DNA of 18,089 bases from Thiothrix sp. (GCA_011375245.1 DRMA01000050.1:1-18089); one strand, 5' to 3'. Shown: positions 1 through 7,156, counted from the first letter of the stretch. Notes: generated by a model not told the origin, from the letters alone. Numbers and translations are program-made.

Positions 1-1
1 A

Positions 2-847
2 GGAGGCAATCGTGTCTCTTTATTCAAGCCGAATGATCCAGCCGTACTCTCACGTAAAGGTAACCTTATTTGGGTTAGTCGGATTAAACAGGCATTGGAA
101 CAAAATCGTTTTTGTTTGTTTTCACAACCTATTCACCCCATTGCTTTTAAGACCAGTGATATGCCTTTTTTTCATTATGAAACATTGCTTCGTCTGTTTG
201 ATAATGAAGGCAACCCCATTCCGCCTGATAATTTTTTACCTGCTGCTGAAGAGCAGGGAATGATGCTGGATATTGATAAATGGGTGGTACATGAAGCATT
301 TAGAAATCTTAAGCTGATTAAGCAAACGTCACCGTTACCTGTTTTTTCGATCAATCTATCGGGACAAAGTGTTAATGAAGCCGCTTTTCTTGATTTTATT
401 TTAGATGAGATCAAAACAATGGATGTTAATCCACAAATGATTTGTTTTGAGTTGACGGAATCTGTCGCAGTAGATTCACTTGATACTGCTATGCAGTTTA
501 TGAAAACCTTGAAAGCACTCGGTTGTAGTTTTTCGTTGGATGATTTTGGTACAGGCGTGAGTTCATATGCTTATTTACGTCAACTCCCCATTAATTATCT
601 CAAGATTGATGGTGTTTTTATCAAAGATATTGTTACTGATGAAGTTTCACAAGAGATGGTGCGTTCGATCAAGCAAATTGGTCATGTAATGGGCTTGGAA
701 ATTATTGCTGAATATGTAGAAAATGATGAGATTATTGAAATATTGAATGAAATTGGTATTGATTATGGTCAAGGATATGGCATATCGCGTCCAGTGCCGA
801 TTGATGAAGTTGTTGCGACACATCAGCAGATTGAAGCGGTCGTTTGA
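2..847 (+). CDS. GGDEF-EAL cyclic-di-GMP phosphodiesterase, C-terminal part (5' truncated by window edge)
   Basis: The frame is open from the first codon of the window to TGA at 845-847, giving 281 residues. The opening residues GGNRV followed by a linker are typical of the last helix and strand of a GGDEF domain leading into an EAL domain, so the gene begins outside the window. The EAL domain keeps the usual landmarks in order: FSQPI, the signature as ETLLR (T for A, a common variant), INLSGQS, FELTES, DDFGTG with following SS, LKIDGVFI, an AEYVE motif where AEGVE is usual, and GQGYGISRP at the end. Acidic metal ligands and the KID lysine are present, so it looks catalytically competent for hydrolysing c-di-GMP to pGpG in the cytoplasm. 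Whether the GGDEF half is active cannot be seen. The AGGAGG at bases 1-6 lies inside this coding frame and is not taken as a ribosome site. Confidence 0.93.
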   Translation, partial: GGNRVSLFKPNDPAVLSRKGNLIWVSRIKQALEQNRFCLFSQPIHPIAFKTSDMPFFHYETLLRLFDNEGNPIPPDNFLPAAEEQGMMLDIDKWVVHEAFRNLKLIKQTSPLPVFSINLSGQSVNEAAFLDFILDEIKTMDVNPQMICFELTESVAVDSLDTAMQFMKTLKALGCSFSLDDFGTGVSSYAYLRQLPINYLKIDGVFIKDIVTDEVSQEMVRSIKQIGHVMGLEIIAEYVENDEIIEILNEIGIDYGQGYGISRPVPIDEVVATHQQIEAVV

Positions 848-859
848 TTAAAAGGATTG

Positions 860-899
860 CTGGCAAAACATAATTCTTATGTTATTGCCAGATTTTTTT
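860..899 (+). terminator. Rho-independent terminator of the EAL gene
   Basis: A stem CTGGCAA / TTGCCAG (860-866 and 885-891) with an inner ACATAA / TTATGT stem is followed by a run of seven T at 893-899. It starts 12 bases after the EAL stop codon. The opposite strand lacks a comparable T run, so it mainly serves the plus strand, although it sits between two convergent genes. Confidence 0.78.
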
Positions 900-905
900 G
901 CTTGA

Positions 906-2030
906 TTAAGCGTGTTTAATTACTAATAAATTTGTTTTCCCGACCATTAAATCCAAGGTCATTTTCAAACGTTTGAACACGGATTCTTGCCGATAAGGAA
1001 TATTATGTTTTGCGCAGACTTCTTTGACGACAGGTTGCATTTCCTGATAGTGGTTGAGGGGTAAGTTTGGAAATAGGTGGTGTTCAATTTGGTAATTTAA
1101 CCAGCCATGAAGGAAGTCAACTTTATTTGAACCTGTATTGTAGTTCACGGTACCAATGATCTGGCGTAAATAAAATTCGCCGCGTCCTTTTCCTGATTGT
1201 TCAAAACGATAAATATCATCCGCCGCATGGTTGGGGATAATGACTAAAAAAGAGTGTAAGTTAGCCATAAACTCGGCAAGTAAAGAGGCTAATAGAACAT
1301 TGAGTACTGCATCTGTGCCTAAGGGTAAGAATAATAAGGGGAGAAATACAAAGCGAAAGCCAATGTAAGGTAGAAAGCAGGATATCCATAAACGGAAACC
1401 GTGGCTCTTTAATGGGTTCCACGCATCAAGACGAAGGAAGGAGTCATCTTCAGCTTCCCCTCTGCGTCTTTTTTCAGCATTGATAAGCATACTGAGTGTT
1501 TGCGGTGCGTAGTAGACTATTTTCCACATACCTGCAAAGATAATAATAATGATATAACGCAGCCACATGGGTAAGTTTGACTGACGTAACCACTCCATAT
1601 TGATTTCGATATTGTCAGGATCAGAGTCTTCACCAAGATTATAGTGATGCATTTTATTGTGTTCATGATCCCATGCTGGAGGAACAATCCAATCCATCCA
1701 GTCAACTATACGTCGCCAGCCTTTGGCAAAACCTTTACGGGTATAGCGTTCGGGAATCTCTGGTACTTTGTCATAAGCGCCATGCAGTACGGGGTGAGCG
1801 ACATTTGCCCAGCGACTAATATTGCCAAGGCTAATCAGAAAAGCCCCCAATATATTGAGCGGGAAGATCCATGCGATGGAATAGCCCAGTATAGCGAATA
1901 GCCGACCCCAGCGTTCTACACGTTTTAGATGCTGAAAGTCTTCAATAGTCGGTTTTCCAATGGTTTTTTTAATCTTATCAATATCGTTGGCTAATTGTTT
2001 TTTGTCAACTTGCTTGTAGTCTATTTGCAT
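906..2030 (-). CDS. Membrane fatty acid desaturase (histidine-box family)
   Basis: A 374-residue protein of normal length for acyl-lipid/acyl-CoA desaturases. The three histidine boxes that bind the di-iron centre are visible: HPVLH (79-83), HEHNKMHH (122-129) and QIEHH (314-318, inside YQIEHHLFPNLP). A further conserved His is at 268 (NHAADD). The QxxHH third box with LFPxLP is typical of the linoleoyl-CoA/front-end type branch rather than of stearoyl-CoA enzymes. Hydrophobic segments around residues 45-70, 155-175 and 215-265 fit the usual two-hairpin membrane topology. It would insert a double bond into membrane fatty acids using oxygen and an electron donor; no ferredoxin, cytochrome b5 or reductase domain is fused. 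The ATG at 2028-2030 has a weak TAAGG upstream. It is convergent with the EAL gene and divergent from DUF2333. Chain position specificity cannot be inferred. Confidence 0.9.
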   Translation of the reverse strand: MQIDYKQVDKKQLANDIDKIKKTIGKPTIEDFQHLKRVERWGRLFAILGYSIAWIFPLNILGAFLISLGNISRWANVAHPVLHGAYDKVPEIPERYTRKGFAKGWRRIVDWMDWIVPPAWDHEHNKMHHYNLGEDSDPDNIEINMEWLRQSNLPMWLRYIIIIIFAGMWKIVYYAPQTLSMLINAEKRRRGEAEDDSFLRLDAWNPLKSHGFRLWISCFLPYIGFRFVFLPLLFLPLGTDAVLNVLLASLLAEFMANLHSFLVIIPNHAADDIYRFEQSGKGRGEFYLRQIIGTVNYNTGSNKVDFLHGWLNYQIEHHLFPNLPLNHYQEMQPVVKEVCAKHNIPYRQESVFKRLKMTLDLMVGKTNLLVIKHA

Positions 2031-2240
2031 TTACCTTACTAACCCATAATTAATTGTTACTGGTTGCCTACCATGCTCCATGGGCGGCGGCTAAGCATAA
2101 ACTAGCTTGAAGAGACAATCAATTAGACAGAGGAAAATACATAGATTTTAGTTTAACGTATTGATATGGATAGTTTTAATTGATTAAAGTGCATGTTTTT
2201 TTTGCTGGGTATCGCTTAAATAGCACTGAAAAGTGACTTC

Positions 2241-2249
2241 TGGTATAGT
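2241..2249 (+). promoter_or_regulatory. Candidate extended -10 promoter for the DUF2333 gene
   Basis: TGGTATAGT matches an extended -10 element (TG, one base, TATAAT-like) about 34 bases upstream of the chosen ATG at 2283. No good -35 box is seen, which is acceptable for extended -10 promoters. The same layout (TGGTATGAT) occurs upstream of the second endonuclease gene. The rest of the divergent 2031-2240 region is AT-rich and shows no further clear element. Confidence 0.35.
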
Positions 2250-2282
2250 TTGGCGCAAATAATAAATCAAGGAGTGCGTTGT

Positions 2283-3335
2283 ATGCCCGTCATTAAGAAA
2301 ACTGCCGAAAAATCGAAAGAGGTTCTTGGTTATTACAATCCTAAAGTATGGAAAGAGAAAGGTTTAAAATGGACGCTAGGTCTGTTTACTGTCACTGCTA
2401 TTATTGCTGTTTTTGTATTGATGTTTATCTGGAGCGATGAGCCAGAACCCTTTGATGTGGTTGAAAATGCGCGTGAAATGGTAGGGGCTAAAGAAGGCGA
2501 TACGTTAGCCGTTGGCGTGGTTACAGCTGCAACGCTATCACGTATGATGTCAACATTGCTTGATAAGCCTGGTGGCTTTATTGAAAATGACAAAATGCCA
2601 CCTGGGGTGCTTATGGATAATATTCCTAATTGGGAGTTTGGCGTATTAACCCATATTCGTGATTTTTCCTTGGCAATGCGCGATGATTTAAGCCGTTCTC
2701 AGTCACAATCATCAGAAAATAAAAATCTGGTTAAAGCACAAATTCGCTTTAATATTGATAGCGAAAAATGGATGTTGCCACGTGCAGAGGGTGAATATAA
2801 TGCAGGGCGCAAAAAAGTTGATGCTTATATTAAGGAATTGATGGAGGGAAAGGCATCATTTTATGCGCGAGCGGATAATTTACGTTCGTTACTGAATAAA
2901 ATACAAAAACGCTTAGGGTCAGTGGCGCAAAATTTGAGTTCAAGTGTTGGACGAACTCATATTAATATTGATTTAGCGGGTGACAAAGCAGCAACAGAAG
3001 CGAATCCTGCACCTGATGAGCATTATACCAAGACGAGTTGGTTTGAAATTGATAATGTGTTTTATGAGGCACGTGGACAAACATGGGCAATTTTACAAAT
3101 ATTAAAAGCAGTTGAGGTTGATTTTGCCGCTGTGTTGAAGCATAAAAATGCCCTAGCAAGTGTTCGTCAAATTATTCGTGAGTTAGAAGCTGCACAGCAA
3201 CCTGTTTGGAGTCCTATTATTTTGAATGGGCATGGTTTTGGTTTTGTGACGAATCATTCGTTGGTGATGGCATCATATGTTTCACGCGCGAATGCAGCAC
3301 TGATTGATCTGAAAAATTTGCTAGAGAATGGTTAG
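2283..3335 (+). CDS. DUF2333 family inner-membrane protein
   Basis: A 350-residue protein resembling the DUF2333 family of gammaproteobacteria, whose function is unknown. The start is set at ATG 2283 because AAGGAG lies at 2269-2274, eight bases upstream; the frame can be extended to a TTG at 2250 but that has no ribosome site. One transmembrane helix at about residues 29-49 follows a lysine-rich N terminus, so the bulk (about 300 residues) probably faces the periplasm. Motifs typical of the family include DEPEPFDV just after the membrane helix, the WEFGVLTHIRDFSLAMRD region, and a mostly helical C-terminal half with YEARGQTWAIL. No catalytic motif is recognisable. It stands alone, between a divergent desaturase and a convergent small gene. 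Confidence 0.85.
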   Translation: MPVIKKTAEKSKEVLGYYNPKVWKEKGLKWTLGLFTVTAIIAVFVLMFIWSDEPEPFDVVENAREMVGAKEGDTLAVGVVTAATLSRMMSTLLDKPGGFIENDKMPPGVLMDNIPNWEFGVLTHIRDFSLAMRDDLSRSQSQSSENKNLVKAQIRFNIDSEKWMLPRAEGEYNAGRKKVDAYIKELMEGKASFYARADNLRSLLNKIQKRLGSVAQNLSSSVGRTHINIDLAGDKAATEANPAPDEHYTKTSWFEIDNVFYEARGQTWAILQILKAVEVDFAAVLKHKNALASVRQIIRELEAAQQPVWSPIILNGHGFGFVTNHSLVMASYVSRANAALIDLKNLLENG

Positions 3336-3363
3336 TATTTAGTTTATTTGCTTCAATAAGTAA

Positions 3364-3390
3364 GGCGCTGTATTGCTAAAATGCAGCGCC
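3364..3390. terminator. Shared hairpin between convergent genes (likely bidirectional terminator)
   Basis: GGCGCTGTATT / AATGCAGCGCC forms an 11-bp stem with one G-T wobble and a five-base loop. It lies 28 bases after the DUF2333 stop and about 20 bases after the end of the small minus-strand gene. Neither side has a strong T run, so efficiency is uncertain. Confidence 0.5.
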
Positions 3391-3410
3391 TATGTTACAC
3401 GCGAATAAGC

Positions 3411-3626
3411 TTATTTTTTTGCCAGCTTTTCACAATCAGCAATCAGTTCATCCAATGCTTGAACGGTTGATTTGGCTTCTGCTTTAATTTCTAACAAAAA
3501 GTTTAGCTCACTTTGGTTTACATCACCATCCGCTAACAATTCTTTGCGTAATGCATCCACTTCCTTAATGCTGATATGTCCATCACCAAGTGCGAATGCT
3601 TTTGCTACGTTTCTCCATTGTGCCAT
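3411..3626 (-). CDS. Small TerB/EF-hand-like helical protein
   Basis: A 71-residue soluble protein with AAGGAG placed 7 bases before its ATG, which strongly supports translation. It contains two half-repeats of the pattern DGxxxxxE: LGDGHISIKEVDAL and LADGDVNQSEL, followed by a helix-rich tail. This DG-plus-acidic pattern is seen in TerB-like and EF-hand-like small proteins. The loops lack the full DxDxDG calcium-binding signature, so metal binding is not implied. It has no signal peptide or membrane segment and is probably cytoplasmic. Function unknown. It runs convergent to DUF2333 and divergent from the first endonuclease gene. Confidence 0.7.
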   Translation of the reverse strand: MAQWRNVAKAFALGDGHISIKEVDALRKELLADGDVNQSELNFLLEIKAEAKSTVQALDELIADCEKLAKK

Positions 3627-3854
3627 TGTATTTCTCCTTATTGATTGGTAAAGGGGGAAGAGGTGAGTTAATCACCAGCGACGATTATTAAACATATAGA
3701 GCAATAGAACAACAGATTAAGTTAAAAAATGCATATTTATTGTTCATTATTTCAGCTTATTTGGTTATTTTTTTAATAGTATAAGTCAGTGTGTGCTTAA
3801 TGTATTATCATTACGACGGTACATTATACAACTCCAACTAATAGGGCAATTATC

Positions 3855-4679
3855 ATGAAAAATATGGCATTCATTAAAAAAGTGCTCATTTTTATTATCA
3901 GTATTATTGCGGCTCTTTATGGTCTCTATCAACAAAATACAACAAAAGATACAACGCAAAGCACGACGGGGAAGACGATTACTCAAAATCCTGCGGAAGT
4001 AAAAGAAATTTTGGCGCGTGTGCCTAAGCCTATTGGTTCTTTTGGTACGGCGAAAAAGATACTTTATAGGGAAATATATAAGGGACATCAAGAAACATTT
4101 TATTGTGGTTGTGACTTTACCACGACAGGCAAAGTTTACTTAGGAACCTGTGATGTTACACCGCGTAAAAATGCAAAACGTGCTAAACAGTTAGAAGCAG
4201 AACATGTTATGCCTGCCTATCATATGGGGCAAAACCGTGCTTGTTGGGCGCAAGGGGCAGAAGTTTGTGTTGATAGTAAAGGTAAGAAGTTTAAGGGAAG
4301 AAAGTGTTGTGAGAAAAGCGATGAGGTGTTTAAAGTTGCCCATAATGATCTGCATAACCTTTATCCTGCCGTTGGCGAAGTCAATGGTGACCGTAGTAAT
4401 TATAAATTTGGTATGATCTCAGGTGAAAAACGCGCTTATGGTCAATGTGATTTTGAAGTGGATAAAGACGCAAAGCGAGCAGAACCACCTGAAAATGTAA
4501 GAGGTAATATTGCGCGTACTTATTTTTATATGGAAAAAACCTATAATTTCCCCATCTCCAAACAGCAACGACAATTATTTGAAGCATGGAATAAAAGTGA
4601 TCCTGTGGATGATTGGGAACGTGAGCGTAATAAGCGTATTGAGAAGATTCAGGGAAATAAGAATCCTTATATTAAATAG
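3855..4679 (+). CDS. endA: Endonuclease I (EndA/Vvn-type), copy 1, with N-terminal membrane or signal segment
   Basis: A 274-residue endonuclease I family protein. The catalytic core resembles E. coli EndA and Vibrio Vvn: EAEHVMPAYHMG with general-base His117 and metal ligand Glu116, then LHNLYPAVGEVNGDRSN with metal ligand Asn177, then the AEPPENVRGNIARTYFYM and EAWNKSDPVDDWER blocks and the terminal QGNKNPY. Several Cys pairs (for example FYCGCDF) suit disulfide formation in the periplasm, where the enzyme would cut DNA or RNA non-specifically. The N terminus has lysines and a hydrophobic helix (residues 8-25) with no clear signal peptidase site, so it may be either secreted or membrane-anchored; a Thr-rich linker follows to residue 45. 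A weak AGGG lies before the ATG. It is a tandem paralogue of the next gene. Confidence 0.93.
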   Translation: MKNMAFIKKVLIFIISIIAALYGLYQQNTTKDTTQSTTGKTITQNPAEVKEILARVPKPIGSFGTAKKILYREIYKGHQETFYCGCDFTTTGKVYLGTCDVTPRKNAKRAKQLEAEHVMPAYHMGQNRACWAQGAEVCVDSKGKKFKGRKCCEKSDEVFKVAHNDLHNLYPAVGEVNGDRSNYKFGMISGEKRAYGQCDFEVDKDAKRAEPPENVRGNIARTYFYMEKTYNFPISKQQRQLFEAWNKSDPVDDWERERNKRIEKIQGNKNPYIK

Positions 4680-4727
4680 CTTCATTAGCTTCTTAATTTG
4701 TACAACTATTTATCTGCTTGATTATAG

Positions 4728-4736
4728 TGGTATGAT
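4728..4736 (+). promoter_or_regulatory. Candidate extended -10 promoter for the second endonuclease gene
   Basis: TGGTATGAT at 4728-4736 is an extended -10 type element about 50 bases upstream of the ATG. TTGTAC at 4698-4703 with TTATAG 18 bases later (4722-4727) is an overlapping alternative. Either would let copy 2 be transcribed separately from copy 1, and no terminator is evident between them. Confidence 0.3.
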
Positions 4737-4784
4737 TTAGCCTTGTCATCGAGTGTCAATGTCTAAAAAATAGGGGAGCTATTT

Positions 4785-5573
4785 ATGAGAAAAGTTGTAC
4801 TTTTTGCGGTAATTATTAGTATTTTAAGTGCTTGTAGTACAGGACGAAAACCAACACAACCAACGCCACCTGTTAGTGTAGCCCCCCCTGCTGAAACGGA
4901 GCAGCAAATCTTAGCACGTATACCTAAGCCTATTGGCTCTTTTGGTACAGCGAAAAAGAAACTTTATAACAAAATATACAAGGGACATCAGCGTACTCTA
5001 TATTGCGACTGTAAATTTACCACAACAGGAAAAGTGTATTTAGGCAGTTGTGGTGTTGATTCACGTAAAAATGAACGTCGTGCAAAGCAACTTGAAGCCG
5101 AACATGTTTTCCCCGCTTATCATATGGGACAAAATCGTGCTTGTTGGACACAAAAGCTTTGTACAAATAGTAAGGGCGAGCCGTTTAAAGGGCGTAAATG
5201 TTGCGAGAAACAAGATAAGGTCTTTCGGGTAGCACATAATGATTTACACAATCTTTACCCTGCTGTGGGAGAAATCAATGGTGATCGCAGTAACTATAAG
5301 TTTGGCATGATTGCAGGTGAAAAACGTGCTTATGGTCAATGTGATTTTGAGGTGGATAAAGAGGCAAAACGTGCTGAACCACCTGAAAACGTAAGGGGGA
5401 ATATTGCTCGGACTTATTTCTATATGTCAAAAACCTATAATATGCCAATTTCCAAACAGCAACGACAAATGTTTGAAGCATGGAATAAAAGCGACCCTGT
5501 GGATGATTGGGAACGTGAGCGTAATCAGCGTATTGAAAAGCTTCAGGGGAATAAAAATCCTTACATTAAATAA
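4785..5573 (+). CDS. endA: Endonuclease I (EndA-type), copy 2, lipoprotein
   Basis: A 262-residue paralogue of the preceding gene. From about residue 42 onward the two align with few gaps and, by eye, at least four in five residues are identical, including catalytic EAEHVFPAY (Glu106, His107) and the NGDR Asn165. The N terminus is unrelated: a short signal peptide ends in the lipobox LSAC with Cys17, followed by Ser, so it should be lipidated and sorted to the outer membrane. A Pro/Thr-rich tether (residues 22-38) links lipid anchor and nuclease. The ribosome site AGGGGAG is strong. The gene ends at 5573 and the convergent phosphatase ends at 5574, leaving no room for a terminator. Confidence 0.93.
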   Translation: MRKVVLFAVIISILSACSTGRKPTQPTPPVSVAPPAETEQQILARIPKPIGSFGTAKKKLYNKIYKGHQRTLYCDCKFTTTGKVYLGSCGVDSRKNERRAKQLEAEHVFPAYHMGQNRACWTQKLCTNSKGEPFKGRKCCEKQDKVFRVAHNDLHNLYPAVGEINGDRSNYKFGMIAGEKRAYGQCDFEVDKEAKRAEPPENVRGNIARTYFYMSKTYNMPISKQQRQMFEAWNKSDPVDDWERERNQRIEKLQGNKNPYIK

Positions 5574-6587
5574 TCATCTTCTCTGGTTTTGGCATTCTTC
5601 CTCATGAAAGTTTGTGCTGGGTACACTAACAAAGCGATCAGCACGTAAACCGTTTTCATTGGGTTTATCGGCTTTTTGCCAAACATAGGCGGTTAGTTTT
5701 CCACCTATGCAAGCAGAGTAATCAACACAGGCGATGTTTCTTTTGACAGGTTTTGGTGTACCTTTAAACCAGTAATGACCAAAAAAGAGTGAAGAGTCTT
5801 CTTCATAGCGACCATCAAAGGGGAAATGAGTTGGCAAAGGGGTATCAGCAAAGACCTTAGCGTCTCTTGATGAACACAAGATAGTCATCCAACTTGAGGG
5901 TTTTTTGTTCCACCAACATATTCGATACCATTTACGCAGTCGAGTGTTGTGTTGTTCTGGTTTTAAGTCCTTAGCGGGGGGGATACTTGCTCCTTTTAGT
6001 AACATACGGATAGCGGTTTGTAAGTAAGTACCTTCTGTTAGGGCTTCTTGCCATGCATTTGTATTGAGTTGTCCTTGTGAGTTAGTCACATATTTAAGTC
6101 GTTCAATCATTTGCTCACTCCATGTTGCGTGAACCACTCTTAAACCATCAAGTCTTAAAAATAATGGTAGGTTTTTTAGCCAGTTAATCATGGCTTCGGT
6201 ATCTTCGCCATCCAAAGGGTAATCATTCAAAATGGCACGGCGTTGTTTTTTCTGATGGAGATTATGCTTGGTAAAGGGCTGTTGGGTTAGCGGATTGATG
6301 CTATAAAAGCTAATAACGTTATATTCATGATTACCCATAATGGCAATGGCAGAACCGTGTTCTACCATTGCTCGCACGAGTTCTAAAACACCCCGTTGAT
6401 CTTTACCGCGATCTACTAAATCACCTGCGAAGATGGCAAGGGTGTCAGCATGTTGGTAAACGCCTTGTTGTTGACTAAAGCCGAGTTTTTGTAATAATTT
6501 TTCTAGCGGCTCAAGCATGCCATGTACATCGCCAATGATGGCATAGTTTTTTCTGTTTTTTTTATTATTAGTATCATTATTTTTCAT
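5574..6587 (-). CDS. PPP-type metallophosphoesterase
   Basis: A 337-residue calcineurin-like phosphoesterase with all dinuclear-metal motifs: GDVHG (19-23), GDLVDRG (55-61), GNHE (85-88), a His at 153 (VVHATW) and GHYW (270-273), followed by VDYSACIGGKLTAYVW, the usual closing strand of PPP/PnkP-like enzymes. The order and spacing match bacterial serine/threonine phosphatase or PnkP-type phosphatases. A long insert between residues 155 and 260 is rich in Trp and basic residues and is where substrate specificity would lie. No signal peptide: cytoplasmic. The substrate (phosphoprotein, dinucleotide or RNA end) cannot be told from sequence. The ATG at 6585-6587 lacks a clear ribosome site; a lysine/asparagine-rich start precedes the core. 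Confidence 0.88.
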   Translation of the reverse strand: MKNNDTNNKKNRKNYAIIGDVHGMLEPLEKLLQKLGFSQQQGVYQHADTLAIFAGDLVDRGKDQRGVLELVRAMVEHGSAIAIMGNHEYNVISFYSINPLTQQPFTKHNLHQKKQRRAILNDYPLDGEDTEAMINWLKNLPLFLRLDGLRVVHATWSEQMIERLKYVTNSQGQLNTNAWQEALTEGTYLQTAIRMLLKGASIPPAKDLKPEQHNTRLRKWYRICWWNKKPSSWMTILCSSRDAKVFADTPLPTHFPFDGRYEEDSSLFFGHYWFKGTPKPVKRNIACVDYSACIGGKLTAYVWQKADKPNENGLRADRFVSVPSTNFHEEECQNQRR

Positions 6588-6713
6588 AGTGTACGCTTAT
6601 CACATTGCCTTATTTCGTTGTTAACGAAGGCTAGCGAAATTTCTATGAGAACACAACAATAACAACGATTCATTCCATTTGAAAAATACCTTTGGAGCGT
6701 TTTAAACGTTATA

Positions 6714-6821
6714 TCAAGCAGTTAAAAGCCATATCGCAGGTTTTCCAAGAAATGCACCCCATAAACCAACAGCAACTATAGCAACAACATGATCAAGACC
6801 AAAAATAGGGTGTGAAAAAGC
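6714..6821 (-). pseudogene. hupE: hupE fragment (canonical HupE/UreJ signature), truncated at both ends
   Basis: In one minus-strand frame, 35 codons ending at TGA (6714-6716) read AFSHPIFGLDHVV, then AIVAVGLWG, then AFLGKPAIWLL. This is the first-helix signature HPxxGxDHxxA of HupE/UreJ nickel-type permeases. The signal peptide expected before the SHP is replaced by an iscB-like 5' end, and the remaining membrane helices are absent because the sequence diverges after AIWLL. The piece is not in frame with the upstream start codon, so it is a relic rather than a fusion protein. An intact but divergent HupE-like gene lies 340 bases to the right on the other strand. Confidence 0.8.
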
Positions 6822-6904
6822 CCTTGTTTCAGGAGAAAACGCGCCTTAGCAGAGTAGGTTGGCATTAGCCAGTTTCCTTGTTTGCTTTTGACATAGACTT
6901 TCAT
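6776..6904 (-). pseudogene. iscB: iscB-like (PLMP/RRXRR domain) 5' remnant
   Basis: Starting at ATG 6902-6904, preceded by AAGAGG six bases upstream, 28 codons begin MKVYVKSKQGNW and continue with LMPTYSAKARFLLKQG. This resembles the N-terminal PLMP (RRXRR) domain of IscB/IsrB-type HNH or RuvC nucleases, whose usual form is V-x-N/D-K-x-G-x-PLMPTxPxKARxLLKxGKA. Homology stops at Gly28 (base 6821); beyond it the frame runs into the hupE relic in the wrong phase and ends at TAG 6776-6778. RuvC, bridge helix and HNH parts are missing, so no nuclease can be made. The frame can be extended upstream to an ATG at 6985, but that would run through the structured RNA and is not favoured. IscB and IsrB cannot be told apart from this piece. 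Confidence 0.75.
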
Positions 6905-7103
6905 AAAATACCTCTTATAATTAGAAAGTTGTAACAACGCCATTCCAATGTTATCCATGCTTGTCATCCTGACGTACCATGACATGAATAACGGAGTCCC
7001 GAAGGACTGAGTCTAGTCAACTGAGCTTTTGTAAGCTCGTCCCTTTAGGGCTGAGTAGTTGACTCTTGATGTAAGCGATTACTAGCAGCAATCACTTGCA
7101 TCA
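6905..7103 (-). ncRNA. Candidate omega-RNA (HEARO-type) of the iscB remnant
   Basis: About 200 bases between the HupE-like gene and the iscB start fold extensively when read on the minus strand. In 5'-3' order: a 13-bp hairpin with one mismatch and a nine-base loop (7102 to 7068); an 8-bp stem AGTCAACT/AGTTGACT (7064-7057 with 7022-7015) enclosing two small hairpins, CCCT/AGGG and GAGCTT/AAGCTC; an AGTCC-TTCG-GGACT hairpin with a classic UUCG tetraloop (7008-6995); a GTTATTCATG/CATGGATAAC stem with one wobble (6992-6950) enclosing GTCAT/ATGAC; and a small GTTG/CAAC hairpin (6938-6928) before the ribosome site. HEARO RNAs lie just upstream of iscB on the same strand, as here. Assignment rests on position and architecture; a covariance-model search was not possible. 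In the omega-RNA model, bases just beyond 7103 would be the guide. Confidence 0.72.
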
Positions 7104-7150
7104 TTATTTTTTCCATAATCGTCATACTGCTGGAGTAGCTAACTGCTGTC

Positions 7151-7156
7151 TATAAT
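7151..7156 (+). promoter_or_regulatory. Perfect -10 box abutting the hupE-like start codon
   Basis: TATAAT directly precedes ATG 7157. A transcript from it would begin near 7163, which is exactly the second in-frame ATG of the gene. No Shine-Dalgarno sequence precedes any of the candidate starts (7157, 7163, 7184). No convincing -35 box is seen, so promoter activity is tentative. Confidence 0.35.

Noticed and set aside
12..263. Plus-strand 83-codon frame at the left edge
   Set aside because: Shadow of the EAL domain frame; residues show no family pattern.
2250..2282. TTG start adding 11 residues to the DUF2333 protein
   Set aside because: It overlaps the candidate -10 box and has no ribosome site, whereas ATG 2283 has AAGGAG at ideal spacing.
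3402..3419. AATAAGCTTATT followed by T run as a plus-strand terminator
   Set aside because: The palindrome has no room for a loop and lies at the end of the minus-strand coding region; the 3364-3390 hairpin is the better candidate.
6776..6985. A 69-residue minus-strand protein starting at 6985
   Set aside because: The first 27 codons overlap the structured RNA; the iscB-like start at 6904 has a ribosome site, and the last codons are hupE sequence in the wrong phase.
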